DNA from: CAZMXS01 sp964570325
GTDB taxonomy: Bacteria; Verrucomicrobiota; Kiritimatiellia; CAIQIC01; CAZMXS01
NCBI GenBank assembly: GCA_964570325.1
Contig: CAZMXS010000085.1
Span: forward strand, 1-19,699
Direction of reading: 5' to 3'
Length of the DNA: 19,699 nucleotides
The number at the start of each line of letters is the position of its first letter. Position 1 is the stretch's first letter. Below are positions 6,328-15,044 of this stretch, piece after piece. Both the position numbers and the translations under genes were made by a program. Under the pieces are notes generated by a model. The model saw only the letters and a program-made list of their open reading frames with translations, made no database searches and was not told the origin of the DNA.

Positions 6328-8490
6328 TTAATCATCCGCGTGCAGGCGGGCGCGAATGACACCCAGCATTTCCCGATATTTTTGGTTGTCCGGCAGCAAC
6401 TGGGTAATGACGTGGATGTCTTCGATCGCCTTGTCGTAGCGCCCCATCAGGTAGCAAAGCGTGCCGCGGATTGCGCGCAGCGAGAGATTGGACGGCTGCT
6501 TTTTGACCGCTGCGGCCAGATCCTGCAGGGCCTCGTTGCGGTCGCCAATATACCAGGCGGCCAGGGCGCGGCAGGCCAGCGCCTCGGCATCCTCGGGCGC
6601 GAAGAACAGGCATGAAGTGTATGTAGTGGCGGCCTCCGCGAACAGGTTCTCGCGTAACTGACAAAGGCCGGTGTTAAAACGCGCGGCGGTGTCGCGCGCG
6701 TCACGCGACAAGATTTCCTCGAACAACGCCCGGGCTTCCGCGTACCGGGCGCCGTGGTAGAGGCAGAAGGCGAGCAGGCTTAACGTCGCCGGCGTACGGT
6801 CATGATGTTCGCGCAGTTTCTGGAAAACCGCGCGGGCCCGGTCATACTTGCGCAAGGCGAATTGGGCCAATCCCACGTTGAACAGCAGGACCGGATTGTC
6901 GGGCGCGCGGTCCAGTCCTTCCTGCAGGCAGTCGGCCGCGGGCTTGACGGTGCCCGCGGCCAGCAGGGTGGCGCCCCAGTTGTTGGCGACGATGGCGTTG
7001 CCGGGCAGATTGGCCTGCGCGCGGGCGAATGCCAGCGTGGCACAGGAAAGCTGGTTCATTTCGACCAGTTTCATGCCGGTTTCCAGCCATGCGCGGCCGA
7101 TCTGCCGATCGGCGGGATAGCTCGGGTCATCCGCCTGCTCGATGGCAAGAGCCACGTTCTCCGCCCCGGCTACGGTCCGAATCCGACGGATCAGCTCGTC
7201 TGTTTCCGTCTCGCCCTGGAACCAGCGCGCGAACCGCGACGGACGCCGAACGGCGGGCTCCAGGGGCAGCGGGATGAACCGCGGGATTGTCGTGCGCGGA
7301 TCCATGCGCGGTTCAAAGCTGAGCAGATCGGAGAGCGGCAGCTCGTCTGGCAATGGCGGCGCCGCGGCGGGAGTGGATCGGCCCTCCTCCGGCGGCTCCG
7401 CCGTCTCGTGTTTGCGGACATCGGCGGCCACGTTCTTGAGGAAACCGCTGAGCAGCGACGATAGTTCGCCATCCTTGTGGCCCTTGAGCAGGTCAAAAAT
7501 CTTCTGGGTCTGCCGGCGCGCGCCGTCCTCCGGTTCGCCGTCGGCGACCGCCTCGGCCAGCGCCTCCGCCTGGCCGCGGTCCATCCAACGGCCGGCGATC
7601 GTCTTGCGCGCGATCGCGCGCAGGGCCTCCGCCGCGCCGCTGTCTGGCGCCTCCACCAGCACCGGGCTCATGCGCAGGAGCGACTGCCGCACCGCATCCT
7701 CCGACGGCACTTCGCCAAGGAAGGCCACCTCAATGCCGAGAAAGTTCCGGCAAATCTCGCGCAGGCTCTGTCCGAGACCGGACCCGCCGCCGCGACTCAT
7801 GTTGATGATCAGGCCGGGCCGGAACGACGAGCAGATCGAGCGCATAACGTCCTCGGCCGCCGGATCCACCGCGCCGACCGCCCGCGCCAGCGAGTCGAGC
7901 GCCGACTGCTCGCCCGCGTTCACCTTGAAGGCGTCAATCACCTCCATGACTTCCGGCTGCCGGGAAAAATGCTTGCTGAAAATGCGGAACAGCACATTCT
8001 TCAGAAATTCATACGCGTTGAGCACGGCGGTCGGTTCGGAGATGGTGACCACGATCCCGGACTGCGTGATTGAGAAGAAATCAATGACGTTGTAGTTGGT
8101 GCCCGCGCCCAAGTCCAGGATGATGTAATCCATGTTGAGGCGCGTGATCGCTTTCAATACGCGGACCTTCTGCTGGTAGGTGAGATTGGCGATGCCGGGA
8201 ATGAACCCGTTGCCCGAGATCAGCTTGAGGTTCTCGATCCCGGTGTCCACCGCGAAGTCAGCCAGATTGTCGGAGCGGTGCGTGTAGATGAAGTCGCCGA
8301 TGCCGCGCTCGGTGACCTTCAGGCCAAAAATCGTGTGGAGGTTGGCCCCGCCGAGGTCAAGGTCAATAATCAGCGCCTTGCGGCCCATTCCGGCCAACGC
8401 GGTCGCCAGGCCCGCGGCGACAAAACTTTTCCCGACGCCGCCTTTGCCGCCGCCGACGGCGAGAATCTGCGTTTTAGGCGTGTTTTCCAT
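6328..8490 (-). CDS. MinD/ParA-family ATPase fused to C-terminal TPR repeats
   Basis: A 720-residue cytoplasmic protein. Residues 1 to about 275 are a MinD/ParA/FleN-like ATPase: deviant Walker A GGKGGVGKS (14-22) with both the signature Lys16 and Lys21, then DLDLGGANLHTIFG and YIILDLGAGTNYNVIDFF. Next comes SEPTAVLNAYEFLKN, as in non-flagellar MinD-like proteins that use membrane- or DNA-cued ATP switching. A Pro/Glu-rich linker spans roughly 345-460. About seven tetratricopeptide-like repeats follow to the end (for example NNWGATLLAAGTVKPAADCL, NVGLAQFALRKYDRARAVF, RAIRGTLCYLMGRYDKAIED), normally a protein-docking surface. ATG 8490 is chosen because similarity begins with TQILAVGGGKGG. It lacks a good ribosome site; GTG 8514 has GGAG but only 1 nt away. 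Role unknown; positioning of a polar or envelope complex is a reasonable guess. Confidence 0.82.
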   Translation of the reverse strand: MENTPKTQILAVGGGKGGVGKSFVAAGLATALAGMGRKALIIDLDLGGANLHTIFGLKVTERGIGDFIYTHRSDNLADFAVDTGIENLKLISGNGFIPGIANLTYQQKVRVLKAITRLNMDYIILDLGAGTNYNVIDFFSITQSGIVVTISEPTAVLNAYEFLKNVLFRIFSKHFSRQPEVMEVIDAFKVNAGEQSALDSLARAVGAVDPAAEDVMRSICSSFRPGLIINMSRGGGSGLGQSLREICRNFLGIEVAFLGEVPSEDAVRQSLLRMSPVLVEAPDSGAAEALRAIARKTIAGRWMDRGQAEALAEAVADGEPEDGARRQTQKIFDLLKGHKDGELSSLLSGFLKNVAADVRKHETAEPPEEGRSTPAAAPPLPDELPLSDLLSFEPRMDPRTTIPRFIPLPLEPAVRRPSRFARWFQGETETDELIRRIRTVAGAENVALAIEQADDPSYPADRQIGRAWLETGMKLVEMNQLSCATLAFARAQANLPGNAIVANNWGATLLAAGTVKPAADCLQEGLDRAPDNPVLLFNVGLAQFALRKYDRARAVFQKLREHHDRTPATLSLLAFCLYHGARYAEARALFEEILSRDARDTAARFNTGLCQLRENLFAEAATTYTSCLFFAPEDAEALACRALAAWYIGDRNEALQDLAAAVKKQPSNLSLRAIRGTLCYLMGRYDKAIEDIHVITQLLPDNQKYREMLGVIRARLHADD

Positions 8491-8605
8491 GGCCCCAAGC
8501 CGATCAGACGCCACTCTCCTTTGCCATGCATGGAGATAGCATACGGCGTGCCATTTCAACCTGAAAGGACCGTTGAACTAGAAAAAATGCAACGATCGCA
8601 CAAAA

Positions 8606-8634
8606 AATATACCCCACCGGCGTCAGCGGGCTAA
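8606..8634 (-). promoter_or_regulatory. Weak candidate promoter for the MinD-TPR gene, overlapping a small hairpin
   Basis: On the minus strand TTAGCC (complement of 8629-8634), 17 nt, then TATATT (complement of 8606-8611) form a plausible -35/-10 pair in the 199-bp gap before the gene. The -35 box overlaps the GCGGG TTAG CCCGC hairpin (8626-8639), which could instead help end transcription from the HerA-like gene upstream. Confidence 0.3.
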
Positions 8635-8689
8635 CCCGCGCGTGCCCACTGTTTTCGCGCCTTTATTTGCAGTTTTTATTCTTTTTTAG

Positions 8690-11086
8690 TCAGATTGAAG
8701 CGGTATGCGGCAGCCAGACCAAGGCGATCTCATTGACCATGATATCGGACTTGCGCGGCCGCACCTGAACTTCTTCGATTTGCGCGGCGGCGGGATCGTA
8801 TTCGCCCTGAATTCGGGCGGCTTCCTGCTCGAACTCGTTCTGCAGCGCGGCCAGGCGCTCCTGCAGCACGGCCAGATTTTCCGTCGCATGATCCACATCG
8901 GCCCGTTCCTTGGACATCCGGCCGTAACCGCGCGCCGCGGTCGAGGCTCGGCCGATCGTTCCCGTGCTGATTGCGCGGCGCCCAAAAAAGGCGCCGAGGA
9001 TGGTGGCGCCGACTGAAATCAGCGTGTCCGTCTGGCGCTGACCGTACTGGGCCTTCTCCCGCGCGACGCGCTCGTTGGCGCGGCGGATCTGGTCCTCCAG
9101 CGTCGTTAGCCGGGGCGCGTATTTGCGGCGTAACCGCTCGACCTCCTCGTCCCGGATCTCGCGCAGGCGTTGGGCGATTCGCACGGAAAAATCGCCGGCG
9201 TTTTCTCCCGGTCGGGAAACCAGCTTGAGCCGCAGGCTTTCAAAGAGATCCAGCACGACGTTCTGGTAAATGTGCGCTTCCAGCTCCCGCCCCCAAGCGG
9301 CGTAATTGGGCGCGCGGGTTGCGGCGGCGGGCAACTCGGCGTACCGCGCCGGCTCCCGCGGCCCGCGCTCCAAACCGGCTTTCAGGTCGGCGCGGCGCTC
9401 GGCCCGGCTCCAGTCGGCGGCTTGGCCGTCATCCGTGAACGGAGCTAGAAACACAGCGGTCTCCCAGGTGTCGAGTTCGTATTTTGCGTCCGCGAAATGC
9501 AGGCGCGCGGCGCCCATCACGGCCGGCCGGTACACGGTTTCCGCCGCCGGGTCGGTCGGGCGCAGGAAATACTCGGCAATGCCCGCGGGCAGGACCGGGC
9601 GAGTGCCCCCGCCGATCGCGGCGGCCGGCCCGGCAGAGCCTGCGGCCGCTGGCGCCGGGGTGGCCGGCGCGGCCGTCGGTTGCGTGCCGGACAACTGCCG
9701 GATTTGTGGCAGGGTCAGCGGGCCGCGCAGATAGGAAAGCGTCCAGCGGGTCTGGAACAAGACCGGCTGATCCTCATGCACGTTGCGCATCAGAAATACG
9801 CGCTGGCCCAGCGCGGCAATCAGCTTTTCCATGGCCGCGCGGTCGAACCCGCCGCTGGCCGCCAGCGCGCCCTCCAATCCTTCGAGCACCCGCGCCTTGT
9901 CGCGCTCGGTCTGCAGGCGCCCGATCAGCCAGGTGCCGGCGTTCGCCAGGCCCTTGTAGTCGAGGTCCACCGGATTCTGGGTGGCCAGCACGATCCCCAG
10001 CCCGAAGGCGCGGGCCTGCTTGAGCAAAGTCAGCATTGGCAGTTTCGCGGGCGGGGTGGCGGTAGGCGGGAAATAGCCGAAGATCTCGTCCATGTAAAGC
10101 AGCGCGCGCAGGCTGGAGGTTCCGGGTTGCCGTCGCATCCAGGCCAGCGTTTCGTTCAGCAGCAGGGTGACGAAGAACATCCGTTCGGCATCCGACAGGT
10201 GCGCGATCGAAATGATGGCGAGGCGGGGTTTGCCGGCGGGTGAGTACAGCAGGCGCTGGATGTCGAGCGGCTCGCCGGCGAGCCAGACGGCGAAGCCGGG
10301 GGCGGCCAGCAGGTTGTTGAGCGCCATCGCCAGACCAAACCGATCCTTCGCGGGAAAGAATGATTCCAGATCGAAGACGCCAACCTTCTCGAACGGCGGC
10401 TTCTGGACGGCTTGAATCAGGCCGGGCAGATCGAGATCGCGGCCATCGCGCCATGCGCGGTCGAGGAGGTTGGCGAGCAGGATATGCTCGCGGCTCTGGA
10501 GCGGGTCGGCGGCGAGACCCAGCAGACCCAGGATGCCGGAAACGGTCGCGGAAATACGGTCGCGCAGGGCGCTGCCGTCAGCCAGCAGTTCGGGCGGTGG
10601 CGCGGCGAACGAGCGCAGGATGGAGAGCGGCACGCCGGCTTCGGCGCCGGGGGTGTAGATGGTCATCTCCACCGCATCCCGCAGGCGGGCGATCCGCGCG
10701 GCATCCTGGCCCCAGTCGGCCAGGCCTTTCCGCCAGTTGGCCGCAACCTGCGCCGCGTAGTCATCGGGCGCGAGCCCCTTGCGGGCGGCCTCGGCTTCAT
10801 CCACCCAAGGTCGGAAATCCGCCGGGGCGAGGTTGGGAAAGGTCAGCAACAGGTTGCCAAGATCGCCCTTGGGGTCAATCACCAGCGCGGGAATGCCATC
10901 AATTGCCGCTTCTTCCAGCAACGTCACACCCAGCCCTGTCTTGCCGCTGCCGGTCATGCCGACACAGACGGCGTGTGTGGTGAGATCGCGCGCGTCATAC
11001 AGCAACAGGTCGTCGGCCGGCCGGCCAGCCTGGGGATCATAGACCTTGCCCAGGTAAAACACGCCCAGTTTCTCGAAATCCTGCAT
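8690..11086 (-). CDS. HerA/DUF87-type P-loop ATPase with C-terminal coiled coils
   Basis: A 798-residue protein. The N-terminal segment (FYLGKVYD near residue 10) leads into Walker A GMTGSGKT (43-50) and VIDPKGDLGNLL (about 69-80). Walker B is LLYMDEIFGYF with Asp333-Glu334. A sensor-like region ATQNPVDLDYKG follows, then GRLQTERDKARVLEGL. This is the RecA-like core of the HerA/FtsK/VirB4 superfamily and matches a widespread, poorly characterised family of ATP-binding proteins. An Ala/Pro linker is near residue 465. The C-terminal 158 residues hold two coiled coils (about 641-690 and 725-765) around a short Gly/Ala hydrophobic stretch (SVGATILGAFFG). DNA or protein translocation is likely from the superfamily; the substrate is unknown and no NurA-like nuclease partner is present. 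ATG 11086 is chosen because GGGGAGG lies 6 nt upstream and a promoter sits just before it. The open extension to 11311 is upstream of that promoter. Confidence 0.85.
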   Translation of the reverse strand: MQDFEKLGVFYLGKVYDPQAGRPADDLLLYDARDLTTHAVCVGMTGSGKTGLGVTLLEEAAIDGIPALVIDPKGDLGNLLLTFPNLAPADFRPWVDEAEAARKGLAPDDYAAQVAANWRKGLADWGQDAARIARLRDAVEMTIYTPGAEAGVPLSILRSFAAPPPELLADGSALRDRISATVSGILGLLGLAADPLQSREHILLANLLDRAWRDGRDLDLPGLIQAVQKPPFEKVGVFDLESFFPAKDRFGLAMALNNLLAAPGFAVWLAGEPLDIQRLLYSPAGKPRLAIISIAHLSDAERMFFVTLLLNETLAWMRRQPGTSSLRALLYMDEIFGYFPPTATPPAKLPMLTLLKQARAFGLGIVLATQNPVDLDYKGLANAGTWLIGRLQTERDKARVLEGLEGALAASGGFDRAAMEKLIAALGQRVFLMRNVHEDQPVLFQTRWTLSYLRGPLTLPQIRQLSGTQPTAAPATPAPAAAGSAGPAAAIGGGTRPVLPAGIAEYFLRPTDPAAETVYRPAVMGAARLHFADAKYELDTWETAVFLAPFTDDGQAADWSRAERRADLKAGLERGPREPARYAELPAAATRAPNYAAWGRELEAHIYQNVVLDLFESLRLKLVSRPGENAGDFSVRIAQRLREIRDEEVERLRRKYAPRLTTLEDQIRRANERVAREKAQYGQRQTDTLISVGATILGAFFGRRAISTGTIGRASTAARGYGRMSKERADVDHATENLAVLQERLAALQNEFEQEAARIQGEYDPAAAQIEEVQVRPRKSDIMVNEIALVWLPHTASI

Positions 11087-11117
11087 GATCGCCCTCCCCA
11101 TTGGATACTTCATGGCA

Positions 11118-11146
11118 ATGATACAAATTGGCGGACGGGAATTCAA
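11118..11146 (-). promoter_or_regulatory. Candidate sigma70-type promoter of the HerA-like ATPase gene
   Basis: On the minus strand TTGAAT (complement of 11141-11146), a 17-nt spacer and TATCAT (complement of 11118-11123) match 4/6 and 5/6 of consensus. Predicted transcription starts about 25 nt before ATG 11086, which supports that start over the longer frame. I found no convincing promoter for the divergent Kelch/SGNH gene in the rest of the 236-bp gap. Confidence 0.5.
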
Positions 11147-11322
11147 AACATTTGCCCCGGACATGAGCATCCTTGGAAGGCTTTCAAAACGCCGCTCTCT
11201 AGCGCCAACGCATTGACCTCGACCGGGCCGAAGGACTACGCTTGGCCGCATGAGCCGGAAGTCATGAATTTCAATTAACGGCAGACAAGCGGGGAATGTC
11301 ATTGGGCTCAAGAGGGGCGGTT

Positions 11323-13374
11323 ATGAGCGCGTTGGGTAAAGTTCTTTTCAGATTGATTATCCTGCTGGCGGTTGAGGTTCCGGCCTGGGCCGATTGGCCC
11401 ACCGGCGTCTGGTTGGCGGTGGCCAGCACGAATGCGCCGGCCTTGGCGCACCACGACATGGCTTACGACAGCGCCCGCGGCCAACTGGTGATGGTGGGAA
11501 CAGATATCACGGTTTGGCCCCGCACCAATTGGTTTGTCTTTTTTGGAGACTCCAACCTGACATGGACCGCCGGCGGAGAGTTGCCGGACGGCACGGGCGC
11601 GGACCCCGAAGTGGCCTACGACGCCGGCCGCGGCGTGACGGTCGTGTACACGGGCACCAACATCGTCTGGGAATACGATGGCTCAACTTGGTCGCGCATC
11701 GCCGCCGCAACCATGCCGGTTCAATGTCCGGACGGCGCGCTAATGGAATACGATCCGGTGCGCGGGCGCGTGGTGCTGGTTGGCGCCGCGGGCTTGCCGG
11801 CGACCAACGCCGCATCAGAAACTTGGTTGTGGGACGGCGCCGATTGGACCCTGGCAGCCGATGCCGCGCACTCGCCCACCGGGGCGGCTGGCGGAGCGAT
11901 GGCGTTCGATGCCGCACGCGGCGAAATGGTCCTGCTCACGATGACCGATATGCAAACCTGGACCTTCGACGGAACCAACTGGACGCAGCGCGCGCCCGCC
12001 ACCCGGCCCGCGCCGGGCGTGTGGGTGACGCAGATGGCATACGAGCCCAACTCCAAGCTGCTTATCCAGTATGGGGGCGAAGCCGGAATCTGGCCCAGCA
12101 ATACCTATCCGGCCCACACCTGGGCCTGGAACGGCGGCGACTGGCACCTGCTGAACGGCGCGACCAACCCCGGCGGCAACATTGATTACGCCCTAGCCTT
12201 CTTCCCGCCCCAGAACAGCCTCATCATGCACGGTGGCTGGTGCGATCCGTACTGGCAACCGCGCACAAACGTCTGGCGCCTGGCGCGGCAGGACGGCCCG
12301 CCGCCCCCCTCGCTGATCGTCAATCACGCCGATATCCCCGGCCTCACCAACGTGCCCGCCGCCGTCATGGCCAAGGTCGGCCAATTGCGCTGGTTCTTCA
12401 GCCACGCCTCCGTCGGCGGCAACATGATCACCGGCATGTTCGACCTCAATGATGGCGACGCGGCCCGTTACCCGTTGGCCGTTTACAACTATGACGGCGG
12501 CGTGGCCACGGCGGGTGCCGAGGGCGGGGCCGATTATCGCGCCGCCGCCGATCCGACCGTCACCAGCAATGGCGTGATCTACGACTGCATGCGCGGCAAT
12601 CCGAATTGGGATAACAAGCTGACCTGCTTCAGTAACTCGCTCGTGGTCTCAGGCTGGCGCTTCCCCAAGGTCAACGTGGCGATGGACAAGTACTGCTGGA
12701 TTGACCCCTATGCGGACCCGACCAACACCTATCAAGTGATGGCCGACTTGGAAGGCCGTTTCCCGGAAACGCTGATTGTCTACACGACCATGCCCCTGAC
12801 CGATGAGACCTCTGGCGAAAACGACCTGCGGAACGATTTCAACCGGGTTATCCGCGCCTACTGCGCCGCGAACGGCAAGGTGCTGTATGATGTCGCGGAC
12901 ATCGAATCCTGGAGCACGAACGGCTCGCCCAACACCTATGTTTCCGGCGGCGTTACCAACCAGATGATCTGGTCCGGCTATGCGGAGACGCCCGGCGGCG
13001 ACTATCACCTGAACGCGGTCGGCCGCCGGCAGGTTGCGCTGGGCTGGTATGCGCTCGCGGCGGCTTTGTTCCGGACGGATCGCGATGGCGACGGCATTGC
13101 CGACGGCGACGAGCTGCTGGCCGGCACCTGCCCGACCAACGCCGCCTCGGTGTACGAGATCCGAAGTATCGCGTCCGCCACGGCCGGCGCCGGCCGGTTC
13201 GTTTTGACGTGGCCGACGGCGTCAAACCGCCTGTATTCGCTGGCCTGGAGTCCGCGGCTGACCAACGCGGCGTGGGTCACGCTGCTGACCAACGCGCCGG
13301 CGACCGTGAATTCCTTCACGACGCCCGTCCAGGCGGCGGGCGCGGCCATTTTCCGCGGCGGAGTGAAACAGTGA
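11323..13374 (+). CDS. Secreted Kelch-like beta-propeller protein with SGNH-like domain
   Basis: A 683-residue exported protein. Residues 1-23 are a classic Sec signal peptide ending PAWA. From about 45 to 335 at least six units repeat the pattern 'MAYD..RG..VMVG....TW.FDG..W': MAYDSARGQLVMVG, MEYDPVRGRVVLVG, MAFDAARGEMVLL, TWTFDGTNWTQ and TWAWNGGDWHLL. These are blades of a Kelch/galactose-oxidase-like propeller. Residues about 350-580 resemble an SGNH-like domain: FFSHASVGGNMITG near 359 and a C-terminal DYHLNAVGRRQVALGW that supplies a DxH-type pair. A calcium-binding-like DRDGDGIADGDE (about 585-597) and a C-terminal 'VLTWP....W..LLTNAP' beta-sandwich end the protein. Start ATG 11323 has GAGGGG 5 nt upstream; ATG 11296 would spoil the signal peptide. 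Substrate unknown; polysaccharide binding or deacylation is plausible. Confidence 0.8.
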   Translation: MSALGKVLFRLIILLAVEVPAWADWPTGVWLAVASTNAPALAHHDMAYDSARGQLVMVGTDITVWPRTNWFVFFGDSNLTWTAGGELPDGTGADPEVAYDAGRGVTVVYTGTNIVWEYDGSTWSRIAAATMPVQCPDGALMEYDPVRGRVVLVGAAGLPATNAASETWLWDGADWTLAADAAHSPTGAAGGAMAFDAARGEMVLLTMTDMQTWTFDGTNWTQRAPATRPAPGVWVTQMAYEPNSKLLIQYGGEAGIWPSNTYPAHTWAWNGGDWHLLNGATNPGGNIDYALAFFPPQNSLIMHGGWCDPYWQPRTNVWRLARQDGPPPPSLIVNHADIPGLTNVPAAVMAKVGQLRWFFSHASVGGNMITGMFDLNDGDAARYPLAVYNYDGGVATAGAEGGADYRAAADPTVTSNGVIYDCMRGNPNWDNKLTCFSNSLVVSGWRFPKVNVAMDKYCWIDPYADPTNTYQVMADLEGRFPETLIVYTTMPLTDETSGENDLRNDFNRVIRAYCAANGKVLYDVADIESWSTNGSPNTYVSGGVTNQMIWSGYAETPGGDYHLNAVGRRQVALGWYALAAALFRTDRDGDGIADGDELLAGTCPTNAASVYEIRSIASATAGAGRFVLTWPTASNRLYSLAWSPRLTNAAWVTLLTNAPATVNSFTTPVQAAGAAIFRGGVKQ

Positions 13375-13397
13375 GTCAACCAGGAAAGGGAACCAGT

Positions 13398-14825
13398 ATG
13401 AGTTCAAAGGGCTTTTTTTGGCATGTATTGCTTTTGTTCATCCTGCTTGGTCCGTTTCCGCTGTTGGGCGCCTACCGCTATGTCAGCGACTCGGGCTCGC
13501 AAACTTTCCCCTATGACAGTTGGGGCAAGGCCGCGCACAATATCCAGGACGCCGTGAATGCCGCCAACCCGGGCGACACGGTGCTGGTGACCAATGGCGT
13601 TTACCAGGCGCTCGGCGGACAGGCGGAAGAAACAGGCACCGTGGTGATCGTTGTCAGCCCGATTCAAGTGATCGGCGTGAACGGGCGGAATGCCACCGTG
13701 ATTGACGGCGGCAACACATCACGCTGCGTTTACATCGCCGCCTCCAACGCGGTCTTCCGGGGCTTTACGCTGAAGAACGGCTCCGGCGGGAACGGCGGCG
13801 GCGTCTTCGCGGCGCTGTACGCGGCGATCCGGGACTGCGCGATCGTCAGCAACCGCGCGGTCAACGGCGGCGGGGCCTACCTCACGGGGGCCAGCCTGGA
13901 GGACAGCGAGATCGCGTACAACACGTCGTTTTACAGCGGCGGCGGCGTGCACTGCTGGGATCCGCCCTCCGGCGCGCTCACGTGGGTGCGCCGGTGCGAG
14001 GTGCACCACAACACGGGTTGCGTGGGCGGCGACGTGGGCGGCGGCGGCATTTTTGCGCGGGACACCGGCATCGAAAACTGCCTGGTCTACGAGAACTCCT
14101 TGGTGGACCCGGCCGCGGACGGCGGCGGCGTCTTCATCAACTACAACGACAGCGTCGTGCGCAACTGTGTCTTGCGCGACAACCGCTCCCCTCGCTACGG
14201 CGGCGGCCTGTTCAGCCAGTTCGACGCGCTGGTTGAAAACTGCACGGTCGTCAGCAACTCGGCCGCGGACGGCGGCGGCGGCGTGGGCAGCAGCTACGGC
14301 GGCCGGTACCGGAACTGCGTCATTTTCGACAATTACGCCACGCTGTTCACCGGCTCCAGCAATATGCTGACCTTTCTGGGCGCGGGCCCGTCCTACGAGT
14401 TCTGCTGCCTGGCGCCGCTGACCAACGGCGCCGGCAACCTCAACGCCAGCCCGTGCCTCGATTACGCGACCCCCGCGCGGCCGCTGCTAGCCGTGTCCCC
14501 CTGCATTGACGCGGGCACCAATCAAGCCTGGATGACCGCGGGGACGGACATCCTCGGGCAGCCCCGCCTGTTCAACCAGCGGGTGGACATCGGCGCCGAC
14601 GAGGCGGTCATCGCCTGCACCAGCCTGGCGTCGAATAATCCCGTCGCGCTCACCTGGAGCGCCTTCATCGGCGCCAAGTGCCAGTTGCAATCCAGCCTTA
14701 ACATCACCGGCGCATGGACCAGCCTCGGCGCACCCGTGACCAGCACCACGTACAGCATCCAACTCACGGATGGCGCCGTTCCCGACCGGCTGAAGTTATA
14801 CCGGTTGTTATGGCTCAAGGATTGA
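13398..14825 (+). CDS. Secreted right-handed parallel beta-helix protein (choice-of-anchor Q type)
   Basis: A 475-residue exported protein with a signal peptide cleaved near LLGA (residue 25). The body is a pectin-lyase-like beta-helix. It opens with WGKAAHNIQDAVNAANPGDT, the usual cap of such proteins. At least seven coils carry a GGG motif (GGGVFA, GGGAYL, GGGVHC, GGGGIFA, GGGVFI, GGGLFS, GGGGVGS), with N-C/x-V-I strands between them. The segment SPCIDAG...RVDIGADE near residue 375-400 is the choice-of-anchor Q signature. The end (ALTW....L..AWTSLGAPVTS) is a small beta-sandwich like that of the preceding gene product. No polysaccharide lyase catalytic set is evident, so it may be structural, adhesive or glycan-binding. 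It starts 23 bp after the Kelch/SGNH gene, with AAGGG 7 nt before ATG 13398, so the two are very probably co-transcribed. Confidence 0.85.
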   Translation: MSSKGFFWHVLLLFILLGPFPLLGAYRYVSDSGSQTFPYDSWGKAAHNIQDAVNAANPGDTVLVTNGVYQALGGQAEETGTVVIVVSPIQVIGVNGRNATVIDGGNTSRCVYIAASNAVFRGFTLKNGSGGNGGGVFAALYAAIRDCAIVSNRAVNGGGAYLTGASLEDSEIAYNTSFYSGGGVHCWDPPSGALTWVRRCEVHHNTGCVGGDVGGGGIFARDTGIENCLVYENSLVDPAADGGGVFINYNDSVVRNCVLRDNRSPRYGGGLFSQFDALVENCTVVSNSAADGGGGVGSSYGGRYRNCVIFDNYATLFTGSSNMLTFLGAGPSYEFCCLAPLTNGAGNLNASPCLDYATPARPLLAVSPCIDAGTNQAWMTAGTDILGQPRLFNQRVDIGADEAVIACTSLASNNPVALTWSAFIGAKCQLQSSLNITGAWTSLGAPVTSTTYSIQLTDGAVPDRLKLYRLLWLKD

Positions 14826-15044
14826 GCCGGGTGGTGACCAGACGGGACAAGTGCCGCTTGGCTCGAATAGCCATGGGGTGTTGGATCTCGCCCTCCGCAA
14901 GCGGGCCCGCTGGCCGATCCCCGTGGCGCGGGGCTTCCGTCCCGCGCCGCGCGCACGACGAATTTGCCCCCTCCGGCCTTGTCCGCCGCCCCGCGCCGTA
15001 ATAGCATCCCGCCATGCGTTTCCTGGAGCCAAAGGAGGTCCGGC
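14826..15044. other. Intergenic region with GC-rich palindromes
   Basis: This 219-bp gap follows the beta-helix gene. It holds a perfect 12-bp palindrome AGCGGGCCCGCT (14900-14911). A second inverted repeat has arms GGCGCGGG (14925-14932) and CCCGCGCC (14941-14948) around an 8-nt loop. Neither has a T-run, so they are at best weak candidates for transcript 3' ends. I found no well-spaced promoter for the next gene; TAATAG at 14999-15004 is a possible -10 but its -35 is not clear. No open frame here shows coding character. Confidence 0.4.

Noticed and set aside
11087..11311. N-terminal extension of the HerA-like ATPase to 11311
   Set aside because: It would lie upstream of the predicted promoter and the strong ribosome site at ATG 11086, and its residues show no family character.
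13790..14290. Repeated GGCGGCGGC runs as a DNA tandem repeat
   Set aside because: They encode the GGG turns of successive beta-helix coils, with irregular spacing and divergent DNA between, so protein structure explains them.
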